A DNA stretch of 64,000 nucleotides, from positions 16,063,374 through 16,127,373 of the forward strand of contig OZ024827.1 in assembly GCA_964016985.1 (NCBI GenBank). Direction: 5' to 3'. The position numbers and the translations under genes are program-made. Below are positions 1-10,668 of this stretch, one piece after another (positions within the stretch are counted from its first letter, which is position 1; each line of letters opens with the position of its first letter). The notes under the pieces are model-generated. The model ran no database searches. It saw only the letters and a list, made by a program, of their open reading frames with translations, and was not told the DNA's origin. The stretch is from Anodontia alba (lineage: Eukaryota; Mollusca; Bivalvia; Lucinida; Lucinidae).

Positions 1-82
1 GATAGGGATGTTCGATGGGATGGGAATGTAAAGGTAGATAGGATAGGGATAGGGATGGGATGGGATGGGATGGGATGGGATG
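1..82. repeat. GGGAT-type tandem repeat
   Basis: Short degenerate array of GGGAT/GATAGG units, clearest at about 49-82 where GGGAT repeats in register. It is cut by the left edge of the window, so its full length is unknown. Confidence 0.85.
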
Positions 83-591
83 TAACAACATTATATGATC
101 ATATATCTAAGCTAAACCTAGACGTCACGGGTGAAGGTTCTATAGTACCATAGTGGTTTCATAAATGAAAGAAAATGCGAATTCTCAAAATTGATGCCAA
201 TAGTGATGCCAGTAGTGCCATATTTACGCACCAAAATGGTCTGTTTTTATTTCCGTTTCATGCAGTGGACTTAGTCTGTGACAGTCCGAGTCCGGTCAAG
301 TGACCACAGTCTATAGTGATCACCATGAAACATTCCGGTCGTAGTGGTAATGACTTACAGGCAGTAAATATATTACAACATTTTTCTTATTCGGATATTT
401 GTGGTTCTGTGTACTAGGCCAATGTGATAGAAAAAAACTTAAATTTTTCTTTTGAATATTTCGGTTCTGTTGTCTGATCACGGTTTTCTTAAACGTTTGC
501 TTTTGTCTAGCAGTTCCTGCCCGTTGCAGAGTATATAGAGAGACAACAAAACATGGCTGGTCTTCGTCTTCGCTGTTTTTATAACCTTAAA
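83..591. other. non-coding, probably intronic
   Basis: No convincing coding region, RNA gene or repeat is seen here. Because the transporter exon at 799 begins with a splice acceptor, this stretch is most simply read as part of the intron before it. Confidence 0.4.
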
Positions 592-762
592 GCTTAGCAT
601 GCTGGGTAAAGTTTTCAGCAAACGACATATTGATTCTATTTTCTTTTTTTCCCAGAAAACAAGTTTTGATGTTTCATGCAAATTGTCTGGAGACAATTTG
701 CATGAAATGTCAGATCCGGTTTTCCCGGAAATCTAAGCAAATTTTATCATTTTGTCGTAATG
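592..762. mobile_element. MITE family A, copy 1
   Basis: Palindromic element: CTTAGCATG and CAGCAAACGACA on the left, a centre in which TTTCATGCAAATTGTCT faces its complement across GGAGAC, and TTTTGTCGT on the right. It lies in the intron just before the acceptor of the transporter exon, ending about 36 bases short of it. Confidence 0.75.
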
Positions 763-798
763 GTTAAACTATTTTCTTACTTTATATCTCTTTTACAG

Positions 799-1083
799 GG
801 ACAAAATTTGACTCTGGAGTGGCCGGCTTGGTGTAAATTTCTGGCAGCATTCCTAATTCTCACCTCTGTCTTATGGATACCAGGGGTCGCTGCGGTGAAA
901 TACTGGAACATAATTCCATGGAAACATGAGGAACCAGCTTACTTTCCCAAAGAGGAACTTGACCGGGAATCGGGTTCAAGTCTTGAATTGACGTCATCAT
1001 CATGGCGGGCACGACTATTCTTTTGGATGCCAAAAGTGATTATAGTGAATGAAGTGGATAAGGGCACTGACTCCAAATGTTGA
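799..1083 (+). CDS. terminal exon of probable SLC6-family Na+/Cl- dependent transporter (3' end only)
   Basis: An open frame follows a good acceptor (pyrimidine-rich stretch, then TTTTACAG at 791-798) and runs 94 codons to TGA at 1081-1083. The first ~30 residues fit the last membrane span of SLC6 transporters: E-W-P-A-W, a hydrophobic stretch, then T-S-V-L-W-I-P (family pattern: aromatic-P-x-W ... S-x-x-x-I-P). The rest is a polar, acidic then basic cytoplasmic tail, a usual way for SLC6 proteins to end. SLC6 proteins are plasma-membrane symporters for amino acids, neurotransmitters or osmolytes; the substrate cannot be read from this exon. An ATG at 760 keeps the frame open upstream but lies in the intron, so it is not taken as a start. 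No AATAAA is close to the stop; the first clear one is near 2180. The family call rests on a short motif, and another 12-span transporter is possible. Confidence 0.5.
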   Translation, partial: GQNLTLEWPAWCKFLAAFLILTSVLWIPGVAAVKYWNIIPWKHEEPAYFPKEELDRESGSSLELTSSSWRARLFFWMPKVIIVNEVDKGTDSKC

Positions 1084-1164
1084 GAAGAAAACATTATTGT
1101 ACTGATCTCAGGTCCATAAACGCTCAATTTACATACATGCACATGCTTTTTTAAAGAGTTTAAT

Positions 1165-1360
1165 CATAGCTCTTGATAAGGCGCTTTTTTTTTCAACAAA
1201 AAAGTATCTATATTTTTCTTATTTCTTGACCAAAACATATGTTGTGGGTACTCATTAGAAGCGCCTTACCGAGGCGCTTCTAATGAGTACCCACAACATA
1301 TGTTTTCGTTAAGAAATAAGAAAAATATTTACCTGATATCCCCTCTTATCAAGACCTATG
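1165..1360. mobile_element. MITE family B, copy 1
   Basis: Outer inverted repeat CATAGCTCTTGATAAG (1165-1180) faces CTTATCAAGACCTATG (1345-1360). Inside is a long near-perfect palindrome centred near 1270 with arms of roughly 55 bases carrying GTGGGTACTCATTAGAAGCG. This is the best-bounded B copy here. It lies just 3' of the transporter stop, probably in the 3' UTR or flank. Confidence 0.8.
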
Positions 1361-1435
1361 GTTTATTGACAGTTGTGGGGTGAATGTGACAATGTGTATT
1401 TTTATTGTTCCAGATTTTCGGGGAATATATTGGGA

Positions 1436-1635
1436 ATTAACATTTAGCACTCTGGGAAAAACTTCAGCAGAGGACATATTGAAATATTTTTTCTTACTTT
1501 TCCTAGAAATCAGATTTTGACATTTCATCCACAATCTCTCCAATGGAGACAACTTGCTTGACATTTCAAATCCTTTTTTTCTAAGAAAAATAAGAAAAAA
1601 TACCATCAATTTGTCGCGTGCTGAATTATCCCAGA
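1436..1635. mobile_element. MITE family A, copy 2
   Basis: Degenerate A copy: CAGCAGAGGACATATTG, TTTTGACATTTCATCCACAA, the AATGGAGACAA centre, then TTTGTCGCGTGCTG on the right. Arms match with several substitutions. Confidence 0.65.
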
Positions 1636-1995
1636 GGGTAATAAATATTACAGGGGAACCATATGCATTGTAGAGATGGGCATATATACTTGCTAAGCTT
1701 TTCAGTTTTGAAACGATATACGTAATGTCGTTTACGGCGAGAAAAGATCCCATCAGGCCTACTTATTCCCACATTGTTTCTCAGGATCCAGTTGATCTCA
1801 ATTCATTGTTTTAAACTTCAAACAGACTATGTGTAATTGATGCGATTTTATCTTTTATCTATTTTATATACCATTTTAATACAGGTAGAATATTTTCATT
1901 GCTTCAGATTTATATGTTCACATTATTTTAACAAGCTTAGGTGAAATGTTTACTGCTTAGCCATACTCTAAATAAGAATTGTTTATCCAAAACAT

Positions 1996-2112
1996 ATTGA
2001 TATTTCTTTTAGTTTTCCACAAAAAGTATATGTTGTGGAGACTCAGAAGCACCTCTGTGAGGCGCTTCTGAGCACCCAAAACATATGTTTTTGTGGAGAA
2101 ATGAAAAAAAAA
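1996..2112. mobile_element. MITE family B, copy 2
   Basis: Palindrome with arms ...CACAAAAAGTATATGTTGTG and CAAAACATATGTTTTTGTG around an AGAAGC-acctctgtgag-GCGCTTCT centre. The outer TTGATAAG-type ends of copy 1 are not clear. Confidence 0.7.
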
Positions 2113-2221
2113 CAAAACAAAAAAACTGACATCCCTATTTAAAGCTTTATAAGTCGTGTAGTTTTACAATACAGTATAGGAAATAAAGAATAGTTTTTGT
2201 TAGGAAAATTGATTCAAGAAG

Positions 2222-2365
2222 GGCAGTTGACAGTTTCTGGTGAAAGAATGTACACAAGTACTGGTTAACCCCTTAGAGGACTAAGCATGCCCAGGAAACT
2301 GTGACTGGCTCAACATGACTTTAATAGTGTTGACTGAGCCGTAAAACACCAAATCAACCAACCAG
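2222..2365 (+). mobile_element. 5'-truncated SINE
   Basis: Matches the 3' half of the SINE at 37022-37299: shared TTTCTGGTGAAAGAATG and GTACTGGTTAACC, and a tail with GAGCCGTAAAACACC followed by CAA-rich repeats. The tRNA-like head is missing, as expected of a truncated reverse-transcribed copy. Confidence 0.65.
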
Positions 2366-2505
2366 CTGATTGTTAGTCAAATTAAACCTGATATTAAAGA
2401 TACCTACGTAGCTCCATTTTCACTATATATTATGGGAAACATAAGGGTACATATTACATAGGTTTCTTAACTTAATCTCCTGTCATATTGTATTGTTTGT
2501 CTTTG

Positions 2506-2782
2506 CATCACGAAAACATATCTATATAACTTTGACCCCCTTAAACCCCACTTTTATATAGTAAAACTTGGGTTTACATGGGTATACATTATTTTTCTTA
2601 TTTCTGCTAAAAAACATAGATTGTGGGTACTCGTTAGAACCGCCTCGGCGAGGTGGTTCTAACGAGTACCCACAATCTATGTTTTGAGCAGAAATATGAA
2701 AAATATCAGATTTTTATCTGTAAACTTTCGGGTTTAGGTGGTGAAATTGTCAATATATTTGAATAGGCGTGTTTTCGTAATG
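2506..2782 (+). mobile_element. MITE family C, copy 1
   Basis: Left end CATCACGAAAACATATCTAT, right end AATAGGCGTGTTTTCGTAATG, so the termini are inverted repeats. The two flanks differ (left has ACCCCCTTAAACCCC, right is AT-rich). The centre is the GTGGGTACTCGTTAGAACCG hairpin. It abuts family D at 2783. Confidence 0.85.
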
Positions 2783-3027
2783 GTAAAGGGGACTGGATAC
2801 ACCTTCAGATTCACTCAAATTTTTTTTGCAAGGGCGACAACTCTTTTGACTTCCTTTTACCTTTCTTGCACACCAAGCCCCGTCTGAAAAGAGTTCTACT
2901 CTAAAAGGAAAGACTTTGCTCACTTGGAGCAAATTCTTTTCTTTAAGAGTAGATCCTTTCCATAAGGGAGACAAAACCAATTTTGACAGAGTTGCCACCC
3001 CTGAAAGTGTACTCGCTCCCCTTACTA
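2783..3027. mobile_element. MITE family D, copy 1
   Basis: Ends TAAAGGGGACTGGATACACC and its complement at CTCCCCTTACTAA; centre CTACTCTAAAAGGAAAGACT facing TTTTCTTTAAGAGTAGA. The immediate abutment with C copy 1 suggests one inserted at the end of the other. Confidence 0.75.
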
Positions 3028-3241
3028 AAGCCAGGACACATAAGCTTCATATGTGTCTTACAGATACAAGCTTTTAGTTTCTATTTATTTAAGAAAAGTT
3101 ACTGTGGTGTTTGCAAGGACAACTGATCTCAGTTTATTGTTTTAAAGTTTAAATATATAGGTTAAAGGTACTGGATTCATCTATTTTATATGTCACTTTA
3201 ATACAAATAAAGTATTTTCATTACTTTAAGTTCAACTGTTT
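3028..3241. other. no feature recognised
   Basis: AT-rich spacer between a D and a T element. No coding or RNA signal seen. Confidence 0.5.
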
Positions 3242-4200
3242 AGTTTTTAGCTCGCCTAAACAACGTTCATGGAGAGCTATTGTACTACCCTCGGCGTCGG
3301 TGTTGGTGTTGGCGTCGGCGTCGGCGTCCACAAATGTTAAAAGTTTTCGTTAAAATTTTTAAGACCTCATTATTTCCTGACCTTAATTATCACCGATTTG
3401 ATTCGTCGTTTGTATGATGATACATATTGGTCCAAAACTTTGCGCATTACCATCCCCACCACCCTAGGTCATGTCATGGTCAAGGTCACAGACTTAGAGT
3501 TTTCATGTTAAAATTTTACGTCAAAGTGTTTAGGATCTCATTACTGCTAAACTAAATGATGGATTTAGTTCCTGTTTGGTAACATGATAGATACTGGTCA
3601 AAAGTTTTTATTAGCACCATCAGCACTCATGACCGTGACCTTGAGGTCGAGGTCACAGACTTAGAATTTAAATGTTAAAGTTTTCATTAAAGTTTTTAAG
3701 GCCTCGTTATTTCCTAACCTTATCCCCGATTCAATTCAATTTTGGTATGATGATACATATTGGTCCAAAAGTTTGCCCAGTTCCATCCTCACCCAATAGT
3801 TCATGTTAAGGTCAAGGTCACAGTCATGTCAAAATTTTCACGTTAAATTTTTACGTCAAAGTTTTAGGACCTCATTACTTCTAAACCAAATAATGGATTT
3901 AATTTTTATTTGGTATCATGATAGATACTGGTTCAAAGTTTTTATCAGCACCATCAGCGCTCATGACCGTGACCATGGGGTCGAGGTCACAGACTTAGAA
4001 TTTTAAAAATGTTATAGTTTTCGTTTAAGTTTTTAGACCTCATTATTTTTTTGGTTTGATGAAAATTTTGCTCAGTGCAACCCCCGCACCCTCCCCCACC
4101 CCCCTCCCCACCCCCACACGTCAAAATCAAGGACACGCTTAGAATTTTCCAGAAACAAAAAGTGTAATATCAGGCGAGCTATCCTGTCTGGTGACAGGTT
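3242..4200 (+). mobile_element. element T, copy 1, with internal ~335-bp tandem repeat
   Basis: Left end TTTTAGCTCGCCTAAACAAC...GAGAGCTATTGT, right end CAGGCGAGCTATCCTGTCTG, so the ends are inverted and each can fold into a small hairpin. A GGCGTC/GTTGGT hexamer tract follows at 3293-3330. The body is two tandem units of about 335 bp (about 3338-3674 and 3675-4010), each made of two related halves containing GGTCAAGGTCACAG- or GGTCGAGGTCACAGACTTAG. No transposase; a non-autonomous element. Confidence 0.75.
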
Positions 4201-4674
4201 ATGTTATTAGTTTACCCCACTCAACGTTAACAACCCTTTGTGAAATGTATACTTCATGGTAACATTCCGGTAATCCCGTTGTATTTAGTTCGAGTTATTT
4301 CCCATACTTAAGTCCGTATAGTACCTAGGTGTACGGGGACAAATTCATTACGATAACATGGATAGAGCTCTTAATAATGCGTTCTTCCACCAACCGTATT
4401 GGCATTTTGTTTATTTCTCCAAGATAAAATACCTCGAAGCGCCTCTGTCAGAGAGTACCCACAACATAATTTCAGGCAGAAATAAGAAAAAAAAAAAATC
4501 TGCATACTCCTTTCACCTATAACTATATAATCCGTGAAATTATTTTATAATAAGTTACGGAAAAAAAATAGGGTAGAGACTGATATTTCGGAACAAATGA
4601 TCGATAGACAAATTAAAATCGGTTTAAAAACTACACAATTCTGGAAAAAAAAATGCTTATGACGTATACGGCTG
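4201..4674. other. mostly featureless; one decayed family B remnant
   Basis: At about 4410-4500 there is a half-decayed B element (TTATTTCTCCAAGATAAAAT, CGAAGCGCCTCTG, GAGTACCCACAACATA, CAGAAATAAGAAA). Nothing coding is seen in the rest. Confidence 0.5.
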
Positions 4675-4780
4675 CCCAGTAAGCATTCTACATAAATCTA
4701 TAGCGGTCGTTATCGGTCCGTCAGGGTAGCTGACGGGCCGATAACGGCCCGCTATAGATTTATGTAGAATGCTAACTGGG
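4675..4780. mobile_element. palindromic element family I, copy 1
   Basis: Nearly perfect 106-bp palindrome running from CCCAGTAAGCATTCTACATA to TATGTAGAATGCTAACTGGG, with a centre containing CCGTCAGGGTAGCTGACGG. The whole element is a single hairpin. Confidence 0.85.
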
Positions 4781-5738
4781 TGCATACCTTGTTTTCATTA
4801 TGTTTTTTAGATAAACAAATAAATAAAAAGCTTAAAACTACAAAATTGCGACTAAAAAGCTTATAATGTATACCCCCGTATACCTGGTTTTCACTATACA
4901 TTTAGGTGAACAGGGTAGGGATCTGCATTGCATTGATCTGTTAAAAGTAAATTAACTAAATGCATCATACAAATATCGAAGCCTCAAACCAGCCTGCACA
5001 CCTTCCAAATCTGTTCGGTACCCTCTTTGTGTACACTTATCACATTTTTTTTTACAAACTTCTTTTATTAAGTGTGAAGAGCCCGGATGAAACTGCAAGA
5101 GCACACACAGACTTGATCGTTGTCCATACATTGATCGCATTTAATCAATCATATTTGACTCGCCGTTTTCCTTGCATCATCAATTAGGTTATTTTAGCTC
5201 GCTGAAGATCAGTGCAAACCTCTGCATCAAGGAGGACTTTGAGATCAAATTTACTTCAAGGATGTTTAATTATTCAGAAATGTGTCTCCCGGTTGTATAT
5301 TTGTTGTCTTTTTCTCGTGAGAAAAGTTTTTTTAGTTTAAACATATTTTATTTGTATATCATCATTTACATACATGAATAGTGACATATAATAGTATACA
5401 TCAATATACAAATGAGATTCGAAAAAAGTCTTGCGACTTATATGAATTCGTCTCCCATTAAATCATCATTATAATAGATCATAATGTGATCACAATCACT
5501 CATACATAAGTAGAATATGCATTTTCGGTTCCATGAAGAATGGATCATTTATGTTAAGAAAAGGTGAAAAAGTATGGGATATAAGAGAGAAAAAATGAAG
5601 GAGAAGAAGGTTGAGAAAATCAAGCTAGGACAAAGAAAGAAAGTAACACGGATTTCATGGGGAACACAAAACTATTATAAGAATTTTTTTTTATTTATTT
5701 AAGGTGCTAGTAATATGAGCTTACTGCAGATGTATGTT
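4781..5738. other. no gene recognised
   Basis: Two short overlapping open frames at 4952-5187 lie on opposite strands and neither has splice or domain support. No structured repeat is evident. The last bases lie next to the 3' end of a minus-strand LINE. Confidence 0.5.
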
Positions 5739-6039
5739 TTATGTCCTTAATATATATATATATTGAGAGGTTCCAAAACGTTTGGTTCTCACTATGTATC
5801 TTTGAATGGCTTTGAATATGAGGTCATTGTCTTGATCACTCAATGCGTTACTCCCATATAAAAAAGTATGTAAGGAAGGTAGACAATAACGCGACATCTC
5901 ATCCAACATGGCTTGTCTCAGTTCATTATATTGGTTGCATTCTAAAAGGTAATACAAATTTGTTTCAATTTCACCACGGACAAGCTGAGAAAGATAATCC
6001 GGACATAACGCATTCTGCATTTTGTAAAATAAAACTAAT
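5739..6039 (-). pseudogene. 3' end of a LINE (C-terminal region of pol)
   Basis: A minus-strand frame of 93 codons (6020 to 5739, in LINE reading direction) matches the end of non-LTR retrotransposon polyproteins: a cysteine-containing E-T-N-L-Y-Y-L-L-E-C-x2-Y-N-E-L-R segment, then L-P-S-L-H-T-F-L-Y-G-S-N. Just past the conserved part there is a short (TA)n run at 5752-5763, as often seen at LINE 3' ends. It stops at element T copy 2, and beyond that T element more minus-strand LINE begins at 7214, so the two are probably one LINE split by the insertion with some sequence lost. Confidence 0.6.
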
Positions 6040-7213
6040 TTTTAGCTCGCCTGTACGAAGTACAAAAAGAGCTATTGTAGTCACCCCGGTCGTCCGCGTT
6101 TGCGTTTGCGTTTTCGTTCGCGTTTGAGTTTGCGTTTGCGTTCCCATTCCCGTCACACTGCGTTAAAGTTTTTCAAATGCTTATATCTCAACAGTCACTC
6201 CTCACAGAGGCATCAAATTTGGAACTTAGGTACCTTGGAGGGTCTTCTGAGATTCCGTGAGAATAAACACCTGGGTTCATGCCCCTGGGTGGGGCTAGGG
6301 GTCAGAATCTAGGACACCTTTGTAATACTGTGTTAAAGTTTTTCAAATTCTTATATCTTGACTTTCACTCCTCATAGAGCATTCATATTTAGAATTTGGG
6401 TACCTGGAGGAGTCTTCTGAGATTCCAAAAGAACATACCTCTGGGTTCATACCTCAGGGTGGGCCTTGGAGTGGGGCTAGGGGTCAAAATCTAGGACACA
6501 TTTGTAAAATCTTATATGCCTACAGGTTATAGACACAACTGGTTATACATCAGCTAACTATGTGACATCGGTTTAAGTGTAAGAGAGTGAAGGTCATGGT
6601 GACCTACATTTTACGGTCCGGGTCACCTAGATTTCACGGTCCAGTGATTTTGCCTTATATCTTGAATACTATTTGTTGGATAAATGTCACACCTGGGATA
6701 TTACTTCCATGTGACCCAATGAATGACCACTTACTATATCTAGGTCATTGTGACCTATATTTCATGGTTCAGTGATTTTGCCTTATATCTTGAATACTAT
6801 TTGTTGGATAAATGTCACACCTGGGATATTAGTTCCTTGTGACCCGATTATTGACGTCAAAATATATCTCTGCTGGTGTGACCTATATTTCATGGTTCAG
6901 TGATTTTGCCTTATATCTTGAATACTATTTGTTGGATAAATGTCACACCTGGGATATTAGTTCCATGTGACCCAATGAATGACCACTTACTATATCTAGG
7001 TCATTGTGACCTATATTTCATGCTTCAGTGATTTTGCCTTTTATTTTTATTACTATTTCATGGAGAATTGTCATACCTGGATTATTATATCTATGTGACA
7101 AAATGATTTACATACAAATACATCTAGGTCAGTGTGACCTATATTATATGGCTTAATGATAAAAATGTTACAATATAAAATGTACCCAGCAGGCGAGCTA
7201 CGCTGTCCTACGA
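6040..7213 (+). mobile_element. element T, copy 2, with two internal tandem arrays
   Basis: Left end TTTAGCTCGCCTGTACGAAG...AAAGAGCTATTGT; right end CAGGCGAGCTACGCTGTCCT...ACAGCTCTTGTT. After a GTTTGC/GTTTTC hexamer tract (6090-6152) come two ~165-bp units with TCACTCCTCA and GAGATTCC (6169-6510), then about four units of roughly 120-150 bp with GTGATTTTGCCTTATATCTT and TGTCACACCTGGGATATTA (about 6595-7140). No coding capacity. Confidence 0.75.
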
Positions 7214-8990
7214 CAGCTCTTGTTGTTTAAGCCTTCTTGACCTGAGTCCTTCCCAAGTTATTAGTATAATAAAGCTACTGAAACTAGATTATTAGTGCCT
7301 GAAACAATCCTACTGGGCTCGACCTGAACTTTTTCAATTGTGTTCTGTTCATAATGAGTACAATTGTCCCAAATAATACTAGCTAACTTGAGTATTGGCC
7401 TAATAAATGAAAACTAAATTATCTCTAGTGCCTTTCTGTCAAGTTTATATTTAAGTTTTCTCATTACACTAATTCTAGTCCACGTTTCGTTTTGGATGTA
7501 ATAAGGTTGATATGCTCATGCCATGTTCCATCATTTGAAAACACTAGGCCGAGGTGCTTGGGAGAGTCAACTTCTTGGATTGGGTGACTGTTCATAACAA
7601 AATCTGGGTCGTATATATCAGCACGTCTTCTGGATATCAGCAAAGATTCAGACTTTGAGGGACTGAATGAGACAAGCCAGTTAGATGCCCGTATGTGAAT
7701 CTTCGCGAGGTCATTATTAAGTTGCAATCCTGCATTTTGAGGGGTATCAACTATTACATATAAGTTTGTGTCGTCCGCAAAAAGTCTAATATTTGTATTG
7801 ACAATGTCATTTATGAAGACAAGAAATAGCAGGGGACCAAGAATTGAGCCTTGCGGTACGCCAGCTTTCAGAAAAGACCACTCTGTGGAAACGCCAGGCT
7901 AAACAACATATTGTTTTCTATCTTTAAGATAATGGGAAAGTCATTCTAACAGGGGCTCTTCAATAGCCGCTTGTTTCAGTTTATAAATAAGTCCTTGATG
8001 TCAAACTCTGTTAAAAGCCTTACTTATATCTAGAAAAAACAGATCTCACTTCTTTACCTTCATCCAAAGCCTTGCAGAAGGTGTCATAGATCTTTTTTTT
8101 CTAAGATAGAAGTTGAAGATGTGTTTATGGACTATTTTTCCATGGCCTTTCCAATAGTATTTAAAAGGGATATAGGCCTATTATTTTGAAGGTTCAGATG
8201 GGTCGTCTTTTTATGAATGGGTGTAATGTTAACTTCCTTAAAGGATTCGGGAACAATGCTTTGAGATAAGGATAAATTGAACAGTTCACAGAGAGGATTA
8301 GAAAGCTCGGATGAAAGTTTTTTTGAGCACTCTATTGTTTATGTCATCAGGACCTGAGGATTTTCCTGGTTCAAGACTTTGTAAGACATCTTTAACTTCC
8401 CTGGGGATGATGTTCAAGAGAACTGTCTGATTGTCCTCAAGAGTTGTGGCAGGTAGTTCGACAATGAATTCACGTAGTATAGTTTGATTTGTTAGATATT
8501 CATTCAGTACTTCTGCCTTAGTTTTATTATCAGAAAATATAACACCATTTTTAGAAAGAAGAGGAATTGAAGTCTAAATAATACTATTACCAGTGGTTTA
8601 ATGAAGCATTTAAGAGTTTTTCAGCCAATCTTTGCTATTTAAGTTATTGCTTTTTTAACTTAATTGATAGTTATTCACAGTGAGTTGTTTTAGCGAGTCG
8701 AATTTGTTTAGTAACTTCATTCCTATAGCTTCTGTAGGTAATCATGTCCAGGACATTTTAGTTCGCTCAGCTTTTTTGTATAGCCGTCGTCTTTTGCTAA
8801 TCATCTTACGTATATTGTTATTTAAGGCTCTGAAGTTCTGATTGTTACGTTTTTGTTCGGTATATATTTATCAGCAAGAGACGCATTACGATTCGAGACA
8901 TTTGAACAGTATATTATCATCTTATAACTCATTCCAATTTGTTGCAGTTACCTCACTTCGGAGTGCGTCATAATTACCTTTATCATATAA
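7214..8990 (-). pseudogene. decayed LINE reverse transcriptase (Jockey/CR1-like)
   Basis: Read on the minus strand, this is non-LTR reverse transcriptase in several frames. In order: K-R-R-R-L-Y-K-K-A-E-R (about 8800), K-S-S-G-P-D-D-I-N (about 8350), F-L-D-I-S-K-A-F-N-R-V (about 8020), G-V-P-Q-G-S-I-L-G-P-L (about 7860), F-A-D-D-T-N-L-Y with the catalytic D-D pair (about 7770), N-W-L-V-S-F-S-P-S-K (about 7670) and K-H-L-G-L-V-F-S-N-D (about 7550). The longest intact piece is 7727-7464. Frameshifts occur near 8740 and 8320. In-frame stops replace expected tryptophans after F-N-R-V and after L-L-E. No endonuclease domain is seen. The copy is dead. Its 3' end is cut by element T at 7213; the matching end is at 5739-6039. 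Confidence 0.85.
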
Positions 8991-9204
8991 TACAAGTTTG
9001 CCTTTTAATGTTTATTGCGTTCGCCTTTGTAAAAAAACAATATATTGGACAGTGATATCAAATTGAAAAGTTTTATTCAGATGTACGCTGTCTGAAGACA
9101 CTTGCTCCATACATTAGACGCGTCCTCGCCGCCCATCCCGGAGTTTCCTCGACTGCACCGTCAATAATGTGATAGGTTTCTGAGATCACAGAATACCCTC
9201 ATTA
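8991..9204. other. no feature recognised
   Basis: Unassigned; possibly more decayed LINE, but no protein motif could be read. Confidence 0.3.
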
Positions 9205-9285
9205 TAAACAGTGTATATCCAGATGGGACGGCTCATTACGAGCCGTCTCATCTGGAACTGCACTGTTTACAACGGTATCTGGCTT
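9205..9285. mobile_element. hairpin of family G, copy 1
   Basis: AAACAGTGTATATCCAGATG faces CATCTGGAACTGCACTGTTT around GGACGGCTCATTACGAGCCG. The flanking ends of the full G element are not clear. Confidence 0.65.
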
Positions 9286-9411
9286 GGTCTTCAAGGTCGA
9301 AAAGGGCTGAACATATACAGTCAACATGCACATAAAAGAGTGCTTAAATATACATGTAGGATATTTAAATCGTCTTTGTTTGACATAAATGATTTTAAAA
9401 GAGGCGTAAAA

Positions 9412-9740
9412 TACAATCGACTCTCGTTATCTCGAAGTCCAAGGGACTCTCTGAAATCCTCGAGATATCCGTACCTCGACGTATCAGATTATCAGATTTG
9501 CAGAACTGAAGAAAAAATTAATTGAACAACCACATTTCACAAATGGATATATGTAATTTGATTTATATTGATTTATATTGAAAATATCGTGGAAAAACAG
9601 AGAAATTGCAATTTATCCTCTTTTCGACAATATTTTGTTATCTGTTGTTAGATTTCCATGTTAAAACAGGGACCTGATTTTACTTCGAGATAAACGGTTT
9701 TTCGAGATAAGCGAAGTCGAAATAATGAGAGTCGACTGTA
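9412..9740. mobile_element. MITE family J, copy 1
   Basis: Left end TACAATCGACTCTCGTTATC, right end ATAATGAGAGTCGACTGTA, with subterminal CGAGATATCCGTACCTCGAC facing GAGATAAACGGTTTTTCGAG. The usual central hairpin with GGAAAAGAGGAGAAATTGC is reduced here. TA at both borders suggests a TA-duplicating (Tc1/mariner-type) transposase in trans. Confidence 0.8.
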
Positions 9741-10203
9741 ATAGTAAAAAAAAAAAAAAAATACAATTGTCCTGCGAGATTGTAGCACATGACCAATATA
9801 TGCATGCATGGTACAACAAACTATTTTATGACTGACTCATGCACAGTGTTGTTTTGTGTTTCTGTTAGCGTGACAGATAAGTATAATTCCTTTACATTAA
9901 ACTAAAAAATAACACAATAATACCTGACAACCGCCTTTCTTACAGCTCTCAGAAAGTACTTTTGTCAGTTTTCTTCTTTTTGTATTTCAGAAAACGTGAA
10001 TTTGAAAATTTTAGCCACGAGACTATTTGTCTTACACGTGACTAACAGCGAAACAGAAGTTGTGGGCATCTTCGGTTTACAAAAAGAACACCTGACTTTC
10101 TACTACAAACTGGCTGCAAACCAGACTTCAAAAACGTCTCTAGATAAGAAACTGACAAAATTTATAACGACAAAATACAAACGGTGACAGAAACACATTC
10201 TCC
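9741..10203. other. no gene supported
   Basis: Contains a short poly(A) run (9748-9763). A 63-codon open frame at 9996-10187 has a possible acceptor before it (TTTTGTATTTCAG ending at 9989) but no recognisable domain and no clear donor; not called. Confidence 0.35.
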
Positions 10204-10341
10204 CCCTTCTTCTTGTTCTTCTTCTTCTTACTATTACTACTGCAATTACTACTACTACTACTATCACTACTACTACTATTACTACTACCACCAGCACTAC
10301 CACTACTTCTATTACTACAACTATTGCTACTACCACTACCG

Positions 10342-10390
<49 letters not shown>

Positions 10391-10664
10391 CACTACTACT
10401 ACTATTACTACCACCACTACTACTACTACTACTACCACTACTACTACTATTACTACCACCACCACCACTATTATTACTACTACTACTACTACTACTACTA
10501 TCACTACTACTACTATCACTACTACTACTACCACTATACCACTACTACTACTACTAACACTACTACTACTATTACTACCACCACACTACTATTACTACTA
10601 CTACTACTATCACTACTACTACTACTACCACTATACCACTACTACTACTACTACTACTACTTTT
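10204..10664. repeat. (ACT)n / (TTC)n trinucleotide microsatellite
   Basis: About 460 bases of ACT/ACC/ATT triplets with a TTC-rich start. Because the period is three, frames stay open on both strands and give poly-Tyr/His, poly-Leu or poly-Val translations; these are artefacts of the repeat. Confidence 0.95.
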
Positions 10665-10668
10665 TAAA

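Noticed and set aside
760..798. ATG at 760 as start of a 107-residue protein
   Set aside because: The sequence from 760 to 798 is a pyrimidine-rich acceptor region, and similarity to a transporter C-terminus begins at 799.
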